NCBI GenBank assembly: GCA_937136055.1
Contig: CAKZOD010000102.1
Span: 55,283 to 119,282 of the forward strand
DNA: 64,000 bases
Direction of reading: 5' to 3'
Origin: an uncultured Oceanospirillaceae bacterium
Lineage (GTDB): Bacteria > Pseudomonadota > Gammaproteobacteria > Pseudomonadales > Balneatricaceae
The notes beneath the pieces are model-generated. The model was given only the letters and a program-made list of their open reading frames with translations, did no database searches and was not told the origin of the DNA. Below, in pieces: positions 27,401-36,918 of this stretch. How positions within the stretch are numbered: position 1 is the first letter of the stretch; each line of letters begins with the position of its first letter. The position numbers and the translations under genes are program-made.

Positions 27401-28050
27401 CGGTTTTGCTCTAACCAAGTAATATAATGATCCCAAAGCGCTTTTTTAACATCTGCATTCTCATGGGAAATGCTACCTTGAGTAAGAATCTCTCCATCAG
27501 GATCCATAATCACGGATTCATCACCAATCCACCAATCTACGCCAAAAGGATTTTTGCGTTTCCCCATATTCGCTTTCAGAGCAGCTGTAAGAGCAAAGTT
27601 TTGATCAGATCGATTTATCAAGCTCGTTTTGCCTGCATTTTCTACACCCAATACAAGATACCAGGGTAGCTTATACAAGTAATTGCCAGAGCCCATACTA
27701 TGCTTCATCCCTTCTAGGATTTGATTAAACTCCGCTTCTTGAAGATCGACAATATGCTGCATCGGGCTTTCTTGATAACGCTTTTCTTGCTCTTCAAGCG
27801 CTCTCATTCTTCTCAAGTTTCTGTATTGTCTAATTCCCCAAACTAAAGCGACAGTCAAAATTACAACAAGCGAAGCGATCCAGCGCATTGATGTACTTTG
27901 CAAAGGCTTAGTTTCAAATACCACTAATTCAGGTCCGAACAACCATATAGCTGTCAATATTAAAATAACGAGTATTACCAGTAATACAGGCATTGCAGCC
28001 TTTATAAATGGTGATATAAATTTTGCGAATTTTTTAATTGAATTCCACAT
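24454..28050 (-). CDS. tssM: T6SS membrane-complex protein TssM (IcmF/VasK)
   Basis: A 1198-residue inner-membrane protein. Two transmembrane helices lie near residues 20-38 and 57-75, then a cytoplasmic NTPase-like domain with an intact Walker A GVENAGKTS at 135-143. A third helix (LILTTLICSLASVMLVV, ~452-468) precedes a long periplasmic part. TssM bridges TssL in the inner membrane and TssJ in the outer membrane to form the channel. The length is normal (1100-1200). ATG at 28050 lies two bases after the tssA stop. It is the last gene of the operon, as VasK is after VasJ in Vibrio cholerae. Confidence 0.96.
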   Translation of the reverse strand: MWNSIKKFAKFISPFIKAAMPVLLVILVILILTAIWLFGPELVVFETKPLQSTSMRWIASLVVILTVALVWGIRQYRNLRRMRALEEQEKRYQESPMQHIVDLQEAEFNQILEGMKHSMGSGNYLYKLPWYLVLGVENAGKTSLINRSDQNFALTAALKANMGKRKNPFGVDWWIGDESVIMDPDGEILTQGSISHENADVKKALWDHYITWLEQNRSRRPLNGAIIVLDLEKMSVGSVSNRKAYARVIRTRLRELMEKLSTRFPIYVVLSKMDLLNGFDLFFKNMTKQQREEAMGFTFSIDSVHDYDSWLQEFDDQYTAMLERMNALLPRQLEQSKTTQERTNLYSFVRQLSGLSEVIHLFLKEALESDRFSTSALVRGVYYTSVFQQGVPSDVFINNAARRYSLPEQINRAQHAAQSSMYFSQGLFRSIIYPEAGIAGDNFRVTRNKRNVLILTTLICSLASVMLVVTWSNYFNTNKLAANGVLAKAAEYIDQSIDYKIDPTGQNLIEPLNLIREATLEFGFYRDRTSILADSGLYQGRKIGPQVEKAYLDLLSTRYLPALMQGILQDMKTKEDGSNEKLTVLRVLRMISDKSGRTDSTVEQYMSKRWQQEFNAQGEKQEQLMGHLKYAMEHTDIAALREEGDDKVIRAVSPFDNEISHAQADLERLPLERRIYRNMTHQAAAELSLALDIKKEIGPVYNIVFKDSQFPEQKSSQSEKLAISTKSNNLVEKIYTKEGLTGYFIPRADGVTKLAIIDSWVLGKADKVDFSEADKKYFRGKLADQYVADYAAAWRKAINKVEVQSFDDINHAVLILRNVTDNNEPLQRLISLLHENTALFPKLESDSDEARELAMKTPQYALASRIDKQFSSLTNLMIAKDEHPAYMDEVMAEITNLYNYVKAIQDAPDIGKAALEAAKKRLTLNDVDPIFSLQRIAAGLPKPMDAIVGKLATETWNTILKRAVKQVEKRWYEDVFTEFEEKFAGRYPFNLNSARDVSLIDFERFFAPDGKLNTFYTDNMKIFLEDNLEELNSIGSDGEQLIRSDVLEQLATAWRIQEAFFDRKGNLSVQFSVKPVRLSSNKRRSVINIDGQIIDFSHGASRDISMVWPNSLREGNTSKLTLVPLARNYSPRSIERSGPWAFFRLIESGQLSGSSSTDVELSFDIDKGRVSYKLLAESNNNPFTQSLFKDFSLPKNLY

Positions 28051-28052
28051 AG

Positions 28053-29465
28053 CTATAAACCTGCCTGATCCATTTTGTCTAGAGATTGTTGAATATGACC
28101 AGAAAATGAAGGTTCCCAGTCGTCAATAGACATTCCTTTAATGTTGTCTAATAACACTTGATATTCGTTTTTTGCCATTGATGTTAGTTGCTCTTGGTTA
28201 AGCAAATCAGCGTTAATTAAACGCCAATAGAAGCTCTCCCTAGTGTCCTTAGCATTTTCTAATTGCTGATTTATCTGCGTTAGAGATGCTGATAAGCCTT
28301 GAGAGTTTGCTAACTCTTGTAGCTTTTGATATTCATTGATCCAGTTATCGCTTCTTTCATTAGCTAATTTAGATTGGTTACTTTGACCCATCTGATTATC
28401 AAGCCATCCCAGTGTAGCTAAACTTGCAAAACCGCTTCCATCAATCGCTTTATAGTGAACGATCTGACTAAAGCGACTAATAAAACTTTGCAACTCTTCT
28501 TTGATCGCAGCAGCTACGTCATTAAAACCAAGTTTTTCGCACAATTGATAACTCAAAAAATGCCCATCAAACCAATAAGGTGTTTGCTCTAAGCTGCGCT
28601 CAATCTTATTGAGCAACTCAACGCTCGGATCTAATTCAACTTCCTGTTGGTACTGAGTCAACCGATCAACAGAAAATGCGGCCAATTCAGTAGTTTGGTC
28701 TCTTTTTGTCTGCGGGAGCTGCCAAATAGAAAACCAAAGGGCGTGACGACGAACTCGATAGCCAATGGCTGTTTTGGGCTGCACTTGATTTAAAAAATAC
28801 GCCATACTAAACAGAGCTTGCCTGGTTGCTCTCTCATTTTTAGGGTCAAAATACACATTAGGGGCATCTGGAGCTAATTGGAGCACATCCTTTTCAACAT
28901 CCACCTCATTCGACTCAGTAGGCTCTTCACTCTCTTGAGTCTGCGATAAACTTTTAAATGCCTGCTCTAAGCTGTCCCCGTACTCTAAATCAATTTCTGC
29001 ACTTTTAAGCGACACTACAAACTCCTTGAGAGTCTCTTCTATCGCTTTACTGTCTTGAGTATTCAATTCGAGTTTTTTCACAGACTGCGTTGTACGCTGC
29101 ATGATTTGTTTGAAGTATCGCTGCTTTAGTTTCTCCCCCTTCTTGCCTTGTGCAGGATATGCATCAAACCAATAATGAGTTATGAAAGCCGACAGTAATT
29201 TAATAGATGATAAAGCGCTTTCAAGCCCTGTTTCTTGTTGAAGGCATTGCAGCAAATTCGAGAGCACTTTTATATCTTTGCTCTTAGTTTCTAAGATATT
29301 TATTGCTGATAGTTTTACTTTTTCCCATTCAATAGACCCATGGGATAGTGAGCCAACTTTCATCAATTCATCTTCGATGAAATTTAACTCTGCATCCTCT
29401 TGAAGTAATTGACCGACTGCCGAATCATCACTTATAGGAGAAATAACTTTCGATAACATGTTCAT
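28053..29465 (-). CDS. tssA: T6SS protein TssA (ImpA/VasJ)
   Basis: A 470-residue TssA. The conserved ImpA N-terminal domain (residues ~10-130) contains HYWFDAYPAQGKKGEKLKQRYFKQ. The C-terminal part (~210-470) is a VasJ-type domain with QPKTAIGYRVRRHALWFSIWQLP and YWFDGHFLSYQLCEKLG. TssA proteins sit at the baseplate or distal sheath end and guide sheath polymerisation or stabilise its tip. The gap to vasI upstream is 122 bases, the largest inside the second half of the operon, and could hold an extra promoter, though I cannot point to one. Confidence 0.94.
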   Translation of the reverse strand: MNMLSKVISPISDDSAVGQLLQEDAELNFIEDELMKVGSLSHGSIEWEKVKLSAINILETKSKDIKVLSNLLQCLQQETGLESALSSIKLLSAFITHYWFDAYPAQGKKGEKLKQRYFKQIMQRTTQSVKKLELNTQDSKAIEETLKEFVVSLKSAEIDLEYGDSLEQAFKSLSQTQESEEPTESNEVDVEKDVLQLAPDAPNVYFDPKNERATRQALFSMAYFLNQVQPKTAIGYRVRRHALWFSIWQLPQTKRDQTTELAAFSVDRLTQYQQEVELDPSVELLNKIERSLEQTPYWFDGHFLSYQLCEKLGFNDVAAAIKEELQSFISRFSQIVHYKAIDGSGFASLATLGWLDNQMGQSNQSKLANERSDNWINEYQKLQELANSQGLSASLTQINQQLENAKDTRESFYWRLINADLLNQEQLTSMAKNEYQVLLDNIKGMSIDDWEPSFSGHIQQSLDKMDQAGL

Positions 29466-29587
29466 TTTTCACAACATCCTTGTTAAGAGGCTTTTCAAAT
29501 GCAGTTGAGTAGAAAGCAAACTCCACTTGTGATGCATAAAACTCTTTAGCCAACTTAAGATAGCAATTTCTATGGAGAACTAAAAAG

Positions 29588-30316
29588 TTACCAATGGCAT
29601 GCATTTCTCAATGGTTTGATTGCTTCTTTTAATTCTTTCAATTCAAAACTTAGGCCATCAATTTCAGGCACTTTAGAGCGTATCACGAGTGTTTTTTTAT
29701 CAAACATTGAACGGATATCTTGTATTCCAGGAAGCCCTCTCCCCGCTCTTATCAAATATCCATTAGACTCACTAAACCATCGACTCGCTATTGCCTGCCC
29801 ATCAACTTCTAGTGCTAGAGGTGTCATTCCTTCATCAATAGCTTGATGTAAAAGTAACTGTAGGCGGGTTATATTATCGATACAGCTAATGACAAGAATT
29901 GGCCTAGGCGGCAGTGTTCCTAAAGCGGTTTGGCTAATAATGACATCTTGTAATTTTTCAGTTTCATCCGCTTTTATTTGTTGTGATAGATCCCCCGACA
30001 CGACCCCTTCATTTAGAACTAAATTACTAATGAAATTATCCGTGCTCTTTCTTCGTCCCTCTTGCTTTACTACACGATGCCAAAAAGCGGGTCTTTGATC
30101 AGGTTTACTTTCTTCTATATTCGTTATTTGAATTGATTGAGAACTAGGTAACTGAGTATCAAATGCTTCATCGAAACATCTAAGTCTTTCTAAACGGTTA
30201 TCAATAAATGTTGCGCATTTTTTCCCCTGCGCAACCAGTTGGCTATCATTTGCCTGCACTGGTAAAACAGTTATAAATGTCAATAATATTAATGGGGTTA
30301 AGCTGTTAATATTCAC
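29588..30316 (-). CDS. vasI: T6SS-associated exported protein VasI (TagO)
   Basis: A 242-residue protein with a signal peptide (residues 1-22, LTPLILLTFITVLPVQA, cut before NDS). A cysteine-containing motif CATFIDNRLERLRCFDEAFD follows. The C-terminal part contains RPILVISCIDNITRLQLLLHQAI and ends in a cysteine (NACHW). VasI/TagO proteins occur next to vasH in Vibrio-type clusters; their role is accessory and periplasmic. The start is GTG at 30316 with a GGAG site. It begins three bases after the vasH stop. Confidence 0.88.
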   Translation of the reverse strand: MNINSLTPLILLTFITVLPVQANDSQLVAQGKKCATFIDNRLERLRCFDEAFDTQLPSSQSIQITNIEESKPDQRPAFWHRVVKQEGRRKSTDNFISNLVLNEGVVSGDLSQQIKADETEKLQDVIISQTALGTLPPRPILVISCIDNITRLQLLLHQAIDEGMTPLALEVDGQAIASRWFSESNGYLIRAGRGLPGIQDIRSMFDKKTLVIRSKVPEIDGLSFELKELKEAIKPLRNACHW

Positions 30317-30319
30317 GTT

Positions 30320-31903
30320 TCATAGCTCCAATCTTTGACACATGTGAGTAAATGTTCTGCGTGGCATACCTAAAGTCTGAGCTGCGCGCGTTTTATTTCC
30401 TTGACACTGTTGCAGCCTTTCAGTAATGACACTTACTTCAAACTGTTCAACGGCTGCTTTTAAATTATCGATGCGAGAAAAGCTTGTGGCTGATAACTGG
30501 TCTTCGTTATCAACTGCTGGTGCTAGATTAAGAAATTCTGTTTCACTATCTGAAGATTGGATTGACAATATACTCTTGCCGTCTAAAGTGTGAGCACAGG
30601 ATAAATCTATAATATTTTTAAGCTCTCTTACATTTCCTTCAAACTGGAGCTTAGAAAGTTGATTAAGTGCAACATCCGATATTCCTGTAACATCACAGCT
30701 ATTTTGTACGTTATAACGCTTAATAAAATGTAAGCTTAATTCAGGAATGTCTTGCTTACGATCGCGTAAATGCGGGACAACAATTGGAAAGCTGTTTAAT
30801 CTATAATACAAATCACTACGAAATAGGCTTTCTTTTATAAGCGCTCTAATATTTTTATGTGTTGCTGCAACTAACCTGAAATCACAGCTTTTTTCTTCAC
30901 TAGCTCCAAGTTGTCGGTAACTTCTCGTTTCAAGCACTCTTAAAAGTTTGGCTTGTATATTTAGCGGCATATCGCCAATTTCATCCAAAAAGAGAACACC
31001 ATTATGTGCTTTACCTAATAACCCAAGAGAGTTTTCATGAGCTCCTGAAAAAGCACCTTTCACATAACCAAATAGCTCACTTTCAAGAAGAGAGTCAGGA
31101 ATCGCTGCACAGTTTAAAGCGATGAAACTTTCTTGTGATCGATTCGAAAGCTGATAAATAGCCTTAGCAACTAACTCCTTACCAGCCCCCGTTTCACCAT
31201 TAACCAGAACATTCAGGTTTGACCTCGCTGCGATGACAATTTTATCTTTTAACTTCTCAATAGAATTTGATTGACCAATAATTCCTTTATCTAATTGCTG
31301 CTTTTTCTGTGTTGCGTCCAGATCACTGTTTACGCTTTGTAAGCTACTCTCTAATACAGATTGCTTATTGTGTAATGTCTTAGTTTCACTTATTTGCTGC
31401 CAACGAATCCCAAATAACTGCAGTAATGCGTCAGTATCTGGATTCGCGCTAATTAATTCAGATGTACTTTGAATTGCAAACATCCCAACAATTTTCTTAT
31501 CAACAAGAACAGGTTGAATTATAAGCTTGGTATTTTGTTGGCAGTTTGTGACCCAAGCTAGAAACTCTGAGTGGTTCATCTGCCTATTAATTTTGAGCTT
31601 CTCAAGCAATAACGTTTTACCATTGAAAGCGACATGACTAAAAGGATGAGAAAAGTCATCACACAAGAAGGCTGGTTGAACCTCCAAGTTTCTTTTTGAT
31701 ATCAATTGATCCGCACTGCCAATTTCCTCCTTGTCAATGCAGTGAGCTACTTGAAAACACCGTCCATCAAAAGAAAGCTTTAAGAACCAGGCACGATCAA
31801 TGTCACAAAATTTGTGATACGCCACAAAGAGTTGTTCGACAAGAGATTGCTCATCCCTTGCTTCTACAATTGACTTGATCTCGATTAATAGCTCTGAAAG
31901 CAT
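30320..31903 (-). CDS. vasH: Sigma-54-dependent T6SS activator VasH
   Basis: A 527-residue bacterial enhancer-binding protein. The N-terminal GAF-like sensor spans residues ~1-175. The AAA+ domain starts near 215, with Walker A GETGAGKE (~237) and Walker B VLFLDEIGDMP (~308). The Fis-type helix-turn-helix lies at the end (NKTRAAQTLGMPRRTFTHMCQRLEL). The sigma-54 contact loop reads GAFSGA (~286) where most members have GAFTGA. VasH activates RpoN-dependent T6SS promoters, usually of hcp/vgrG operons. The start ATG at 31903 lies 3 bases after the clpV stop. It is an integral gene of the cluster, so the T6SS is probably RpoN-controlled. Confidence 0.94.
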   Translation of the reverse strand: MLSELLIEIKSIVEARDEQSLVEQLFVAYHKFCDIDRAWFLKLSFDGRCFQVAHCIDKEEIGSADQLISKRNLEVQPAFLCDDFSHPFSHVAFNGKTLLLEKLKINRQMNHSEFLAWVTNCQQNTKLIIQPVLVDKKIVGMFAIQSTSELISANPDTDALLQLFGIRWQQISETKTLHNKQSVLESSLQSVNSDLDATQKKQQLDKGIIGQSNSIEKLKDKIVIAARSNLNVLVNGETGAGKELVAKAIYQLSNRSQESFIALNCAAIPDSLLESELFGYVKGAFSGAHENSLGLLGKAHNGVLFLDEIGDMPLNIQAKLLRVLETRSYRQLGASEEKSCDFRLVAATHKNIRALIKESLFRSDLYYRLNSFPIVVPHLRDRKQDIPELSLHFIKRYNVQNSCDVTGISDVALNQLSKLQFEGNVRELKNIIDLSCAHTLDGKSILSIQSSDSETEFLNLAPAVDNEDQLSATSFSRIDNLKAAVEQFEVSVITERLQQCQGNKTRAAQTLGMPRRTFTHMCQRLEL

Positions 31904-31906
31904 AAT

Positions 31907-34618
31907 CTAACCTACAGCACTGCAAAATTGCTGATCTTGAACAGCAAGTTCAATAACATTGACGGTTTCTTCGGCTGCTAGTTTTTCTAATATCTGCAAA
32001 GAAAGTGAAGGCAGTAGCTGCCCATCAATGACTGATTCAATCATACGAGCCCCATTCTCACTGCGATTCGCTTTTTCTCTAATTAACGGTATGACATCAT
32101 CAGTAATTTTTACATTTGCTTTATACCGAGTGGATAAAAGCTCTGCCAACTTATCAATCTTCGCACTAATAATTTGCTCAAGAACTTGATCTGCGAGTGG
32201 TAAATATGGAACCGTCTCCATTCGGGCGAGTAAAGCCGGCTTGAAGAACTCAGCAAGCTCAGGGTACATAGCATCATCTAATTCATTTAGCCTGTCCGAA
32301 AAATCAACGATTGTTTGGTAAGCTAGGTTTGAGGTCATAAAGAACATCACGTTCTGACAGTCAATCAAACGCCCTTCACCATCTGCAAGCTCTCCTTTAT
32401 CGAAAGCTTGGTAAAATAGATTGAGTACTTCGGGATGGGCTTTTTCAACTTCGTCTAGCAAAACAACAGAGTAAGGTTTCTGCCTTATCGCCTCTGATAG
32501 TACTCCACCTTCACCAAACCCTACATAACCCGGTGGGGACCCTATCAATCGCGAAACAGTGTGTTTCTCTTGATACTCAGACATATTAATTGTTGTTAAA
32601 AATTGTTTGCCGCCATATAGAAGATTAGTTAGCTGAATAACCGTTTCTGTTTTACCTACACCACTAGGACCAACCAGTAAAAAAGCACCTTGAGGTCGAC
32701 CTGTTTTACGCAAATCTGCTCTTGCGGTTAATAAGTGTCTGTGAATTTTTGCTAGTGCATGCCCTTGCCCTTTTATGTCGCTAGCAAGCAAGTTGGGGAG
32801 CTGCGTGATAGTCGTTAGTTGATCAGTGCTCATTTGGTTGATTGGTACTCCGGTCCAATCTCCAATAACCGCTGCCACCTGTTTTTTATCAACTAAAGCA
32901 TTAACAAGCGCCTTATCTTCTTGTAAAGATATTAGCGTTTCATTTAATTGCTCTAGTTCTAACTTTATTTCACTGATTAATTCAGCATCAACGCCCTCTT
33001 CACTTGTCGGTAATTGCTCTTTTTCACACTCTTGTATTTCATTTTTCTCAACAGACTTTACAAGGCCTTTAGCCTGCTCATATCCCGACAGCGTCTCCTG
33101 AAGTGATAAACGAAGCTCTATAATTCTATTTACAATGCTTTGCTGTTCTAACCAAAGTGCTTCTATATCCGTTAATTGGCTTTCTATATTTAGCTTATGC
33201 TCAAATAACTGTGAAATGCGATCTTCACTAATGGATACTGATAGGTGTTGCTGTCGCTGCAAACGCGTAATTTCTAGGTCAGTTTGTTTCAACTCGTTTT
33301 CTAATCGTTCAAGCTGTTGAGGACGACTACTCAAATTGATAGCAACCCTAGCGCAAGCTGTATCTAAAACATCAATAGCCTTGTCGGGTAATTGTCTTCC
33401 AGAAATGTAGCGAGCTGATAATTCCACAGCCGCTTTTAGGCCTTCATCACTAATCAGCACTTTATGTGATTTTTCATAGACGCTACTTAAGCCACGCATG
33501 ATATGCACAGCAGACTCTACTGTCGGTTCATCCAACTTAACTAATTGAAAACGACGCGTAAGTGCAGGGTCTTTTTCAAAGTATTTTTTATACTCTTTCC
33601 AAGTCGTTGCACCGATAGTACGCAACTCCCCTCTTGCAAGAGCTGGCTTCAAAAGGTTCGCAGCATCACCACCACCTTCGGCGTTTCCAGCTCCGATCAT
33701 TGTATGAGCTTCATCGATAAATAATACAATGTTAGTATCTGCATGCTTTATTTCTTCAATGACCCCCTTCAAGCGTTTTTCAAACTCACCTTTTATAGAA
33801 GCCCCGGCCTGTAGTGCTCCTAAATCTAATGCCATCAACTCAACATCTTGCAATTTTTCAGGTACATTACCAGCCACTATCCGTTGGGCAAGCCCCTCAA
33901 TAAGGGCACTTTTACCTACCCCTGCATCGCCTACAACGATTGGATTGTTTTTTCTGCGTCGACATAAAATATCTACCATGAGTGATATTTCATCATCCCT
34001 ACACAACACAGGATCTAAATTTCCTAAACGCGCCTGATCAGTATAATTCTCAGTGTATTTATCAAGCAAAGTTGTTTCTGCTTGAGTAAGACTTCCATTT
34101 CCTTGACCAGCATTCGACTTTAATTCTTTTGTGCTTGGTGCTTCTACAGACTTAATGAGTAACTGATTAAAGTTATTGCGTAGTGATTCTCTATTTATGA
34201 CTGATAAATAATCGGCAACCTCATTACGTAAGTAACGATTAGCATTCATCAATACAGCCAGTATGAACACTCCTCCACGAAGCTCATTATGTTTAAGCTC
34301 TGTACTTGCTAATAACCACGCATCCTGAAGGGCCTCTACCAGCATTGGGGAGAAGCTAGGGTAACCTCCAACATTCTTTTGCTTATTTACTGCAATGCTT
34401 CGCCCTAAACAGTTTTTTAGTTCAAGCATATCTAATTGGGAATGTTCTAAAATGTAACGTAAATCATTATAGGGGGTGTCTAACAATGAAAATAAGAAGT
34501 GTGCAACAGTAATTTCTGCATCTTCTTTACTCACACATAATGCCGCTGCTTCTTCCATTGCGTGTTTACACAATGGGTTTAGTTTTTCCATCAATAGAGG
34601 TAGTTCTATCCGTATCAC
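31907..34618 (-). CDS. clpV: T6SS ATPase ClpV (TssH)
   Basis: A 903-residue Hsp100 AAA+ protein that disassembles contracted TssB/TssC sheaths. The Clp N-domain (1-150) binds TssC. AAA1 has Walker A GDAGVGKS (~230), a middle domain follows (~430-560), and AAA2 has GPSGVGKTE (~650) and SVVLLDEVEKAHPEV. The start is GTG at 34618, supported by a perfect AAGGAG site 6 bases upstream. Length and order separate it from ClpB (about 860, usually unlinked). A 73-base gap separates it from tssL. Confidence 0.96.
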   Translation of the reverse strand: MIRIELPLLMEKLNPLCKHAMEEAAALCVSKEDAEITVAHFLFSLLDTPYNDLRYILEHSQLDMLELKNCLGRSIAVNKQKNVGGYPSFSPMLVEALQDAWLLASTELKHNELRGGVFILAVLMNANRYLRNEVADYLSVINRESLRNNFNQLLIKSVEAPSTKELKSNAGQGNGSLTQAETTLLDKYTENYTDQARLGNLDPVLCRDDEISLMVDILCRRRKNNPIVVGDAGVGKSALIEGLAQRIVAGNVPEKLQDVELMALDLGALQAGASIKGEFEKRLKGVIEEIKHADTNIVLFIDEAHTMIGAGNAEGGGDAANLLKPALARGELRTIGATTWKEYKKYFEKDPALTRRFQLVKLDEPTVESAVHIMRGLSSVYEKSHKVLISDEGLKAAVELSARYISGRQLPDKAIDVLDTACARVAINLSSRPQQLERLENELKQTDLEITRLQRQQHLSVSISEDRISQLFEHKLNIESQLTDIEALWLEQQSIVNRIIELRLSLQETLSGYEQAKGLVKSVEKNEIQECEKEQLPTSEEGVDAELISEIKLELEQLNETLISLQEDKALVNALVDKKQVAAVIGDWTGVPINQMSTDQLTTITQLPNLLASDIKGQGHALAKIHRHLLTARADLRKTGRPQGAFLLVGPSGVGKTETVIQLTNLLYGGKQFLTTINMSEYQEKHTVSRLIGSPPGYVGFGEGGVLSEAIRQKPYSVVLLDEVEKAHPEVLNLFYQAFDKGELADGEGRLIDCQNVMFFMTSNLAYQTIVDFSDRLNELDDAMYPELAEFFKPALLARMETVPYLPLADQVLEQIISAKIDKLAELLSTRYKANVKITDDVIPLIREKANRSENGARMIESVIDGQLLPSLSLQILEKLAAEETVNVIELAVQDQQFCSAVG

Positions 34619-34691
34619 TACTTACTCCTTAATCTCTTTTAATTTTTTACTTATTCCATGTCCTTTTAAAACATGGCTGAATATCTTATGG

Positions 34692-35582
34692 CTAATTCAA
34701 AATATGATTTAACTTGTCAAGTACATCATTACTTTGCTGTGCAAGCGTGAAATAGAAGTAACTAAATATTGCCGCAAGACCTAAACCAAAAGTCGCAAAG
34801 ACTGACCACAAAGGGATTCTTCTATTTAAGCTGTTTTTAGTTTTGAGTACATTTTGGTTTGCAGGTATTGAAAGCGGCCCATCTGGAAGCTCTGGCTGCC
34901 CAAGATGAAGTAACTCATGAAGATCTGATACTATTTGTTCAAATTTAGCATCGTTTTGAGCATTTTTTTCGACCCTATAACGGCCACCAAATCCTAAACA
35001 GAAACACAGGTAAATAAACTCTAGTAATTCTCTGTAGCGTTTTGGATCTGATTCTATACGACTTAAAATTGAGAAAACTTTTTCACCACCCCAAGTTTCA
35101 TTATGAAAACGCGTAAGCAATGAATGTTGCGCCCATACCCCGCTACCCCACTTTGTGCCCATAATAGATTCATCAATAAAGGTACAAAGAATATATCGAT
35201 AAGAAAGTAAGACTGCTTTTTCATAGCCATTAGCCGCTAGTTCTGTATCAATGACCCGTATTTCATCTACTACTTGCTGATAAAGCTCATCAATCCCATC
35301 AAACCTAGACATATGTTTAACACGACAAACCATTCCTAATAGTGGTTCTGCAACATCAATTAGTAAATTAATGCTGTTGCCACGCAGTTTGAACCAAAAA
35401 TCTTCATCAGCATCTATGTTTTCAACATTATCGAAAAGCGCTTCTTCAATCGCATCTCGATTCTTTGTTGCATCAGCCAACATAATTGAGTTTGGACTTT
35501 GATGCTCATCACTCGCACTTTGTGGCGTTGCTATTTTTACCACTTTACTGGCTGAGACCATTTTATTAACAGCTACCATCAT
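34692..35582 (-). CDS. tssL: T6SS membrane-complex protein TssL (DotU/VasF)
   Basis: A protein of about 296 residues with a cytoplasmic hook domain (~70-235, with YILCTFIDESIMGTKWGSG and HNETWGGEKVFSILSRI, both typical of DotU). It ends in a C-terminal transmembrane anchor (WSVFATFGLGLAAIFSYFYF). There is no OmpA-like peptidoglycan-binding extension. The frame is open to a TTG at 35600, but an AAGGAG site sits just before the ATG pair at 35582 and 35579. The ATG at 35582 overlaps the tssK stop in the TAATG pattern, so I start there. TssL recruits TssM and contacts the baseplate. Confidence 0.94.
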   Translation of the reverse strand: MMVAVNKMVSASKVVKIATPQSASDEHQSPNSIMLADATKNRDAIEEALFDNVENIDADEDFWFKLRGNSINLLIDVAEPLLGMVCRVKHMSRFDGIDELYQQVVDEIRVIDTELAANGYEKAVLLSYRYILCTFIDESIMGTKWGSGVWAQHSLLTRFHNETWGGEKVFSILSRIESDPKRYRELLEFIYLCFCLGFGGRYRVEKNAQNDAKFEQIVSDLHELLHLGQPELPDGPLSIPANQNVLKTKNSLNRRIPLWSVFATFGLGLAAIFSYFYFTLAQQSNDVLDKLNHILN

Positions 35583-36916
35583 TAGCTCCTTATTGCCCAA
35601 AACTGAAGTTCAAGGTTTGGAATATCTCCAGCGACATGGAAAGCAAAACCATTTGATTCACTGATCATCGACCAACTCGCACTGTTCCTATCTAACTGAA
35701 AATAAGTAAATCCTGCATGATATGGCAACTGCCTCGGTACAACAGGTAAACTAATTAGCGGAATACCTGGAATCTGCAAGCTAATTAAGTCGCGAATTCT
35801 TTCAACCGAAGCAACCTTAGTTTGCTGAACAAATTGCTTTTTCAAAGTGTCCAAAGGTAAATTAGCACGCACTGCGATAATAAAGTCTGCAGATTCAAGC
35901 AGCGTACGATCAGATATCGCAGCTCCCATTAGGCCAAACTTACGCTTTTCCAACGGAATCGCGACGGCCCTAGGCTCAAGCACTGTACTCAAGCTCAATT
36001 GCAAGGAATGGATCAAAGGAGCAAAACACTGCTGAGGATTTTCGTGCTCATAAGCAGGAAATACTTGAGGTAGACGACTATCATCGGTGTAAGTAATTAA
36101 CTCACTAGCGACTTGAAGTAATGCTTCATAAAGCCTTTCAGGGTGTAATACTGATAAACGAGATAAATGAGTAAACCATTGATGAACTCGGTTCAACACT
36201 TGTAGCAACATAAAATCCGTCACTTCAGCTACTCCTGATTGCCCAGGTGCACCTAAGCGCTCAGAAATATTTTTAGCCCTCTCACGCATTAAACCTCCCA
36301 TCTCACCGACAAACCGATAAAGATGTGGGATTACTTTCACCGTCATACTGCAGGGCATGAATTCAGGGTCTAACACGACACTTCCATCAGGTCGCTTTTC
36401 TAAAATTCGAGCGATCGGTAAAGCACTAAACGCACTTCTATCTTCTCTTTCAAACATTAAACGAAGATTTACTTTAGCAACATCTAGTTGAACATCATCT
36501 CCATCTTTTGAATGAACATCTCTCACTATTTGATTACTCGCTTTATATCTAGAGTGCCCTAAATCATCCTGCCACGTAATTTCCTTCATCGAATCTTCAC
36601 GCAGCGGAATAGCTAAATACACAATTTGGTTAGCGAAAGCTGCATCTGTTACATCTAAAGGCTGAGGAAGCTCATCTTGAAGAGGGAAATCAAAAGCCGT
36701 GCCATCAGGAGTCATACCTGAAGCGGACACTAGGGATATACGCCCAAAGCTAAGATACTCAGTATTGATTTCTAATGCAGATAAACCGTACAAATATTCA
36801 TTTATGCAACTTATTTGCTGTTTAAACTGGTTTTCTGTATAGCGAAATTGCTGTTGAAAATGCTGAGGCTTAATAAATAAACCTTCACTCCAGATCACTC
36901 TATTTCGTGTCGACAT
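35582..36916 (-). CDS. tssK: T6SS baseplate protein TssK (VasE)
   Basis: A 444-residue TssK opening with NRVIWSEGLFIKPQHFQQQFRY, the family hallmark. TssK is a trimeric adaptor related to phage receptor-binding proteins that joins the TssFG wedges to TssL/TssM in the inner membrane. The length is normal (about 445). It is translationally coupled to tssL downstream and starts 2 bases after the tssJ stop. Confidence 0.96.
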   Translation of the reverse strand: MSTRNRVIWSEGLFIKPQHFQQQFRYTENQFKQQISCINEYLYGLSALEINTEYLSFGRISLVSASGMTPDGTAFDFPLQDELPQPLDVTDAAFANQIVYLAIPLREDSMKEITWQDDLGHSRYKASNQIVRDVHSKDGDDVQLDVAKVNLRLMFEREDRSAFSALPIARILEKRPDGSVVLDPEFMPCSMTVKVIPHLYRFVGEMGGLMRERAKNISERLGAPGQSGVAEVTDFMLLQVLNRVHQWFTHLSRLSVLHPERLYEALLQVASELITYTDDSRLPQVFPAYEHENPQQCFAPLIHSLQLSLSTVLEPRAVAIPLEKRKFGLMGAAISDRTLLESADFIIAVRANLPLDTLKKQFVQQTKVASVERIRDLISLQIPGIPLISLPVVPRQLPYHAGFTYFQLDRNSASWSMISESNGFAFHVAGDIPNLELQFWAIRS

Positions 36917-36918
36917 AA

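Noticed and set aside
32826..33101. Plus-strand ORFs of 60-120 codons inside clpV, rlmKL, recB and other genes.
   Set aside because: They are antisense to well-conserved genes, are serine- and cysteine-rich as expected for antisense frames, and have no ribosome sites worth noting.
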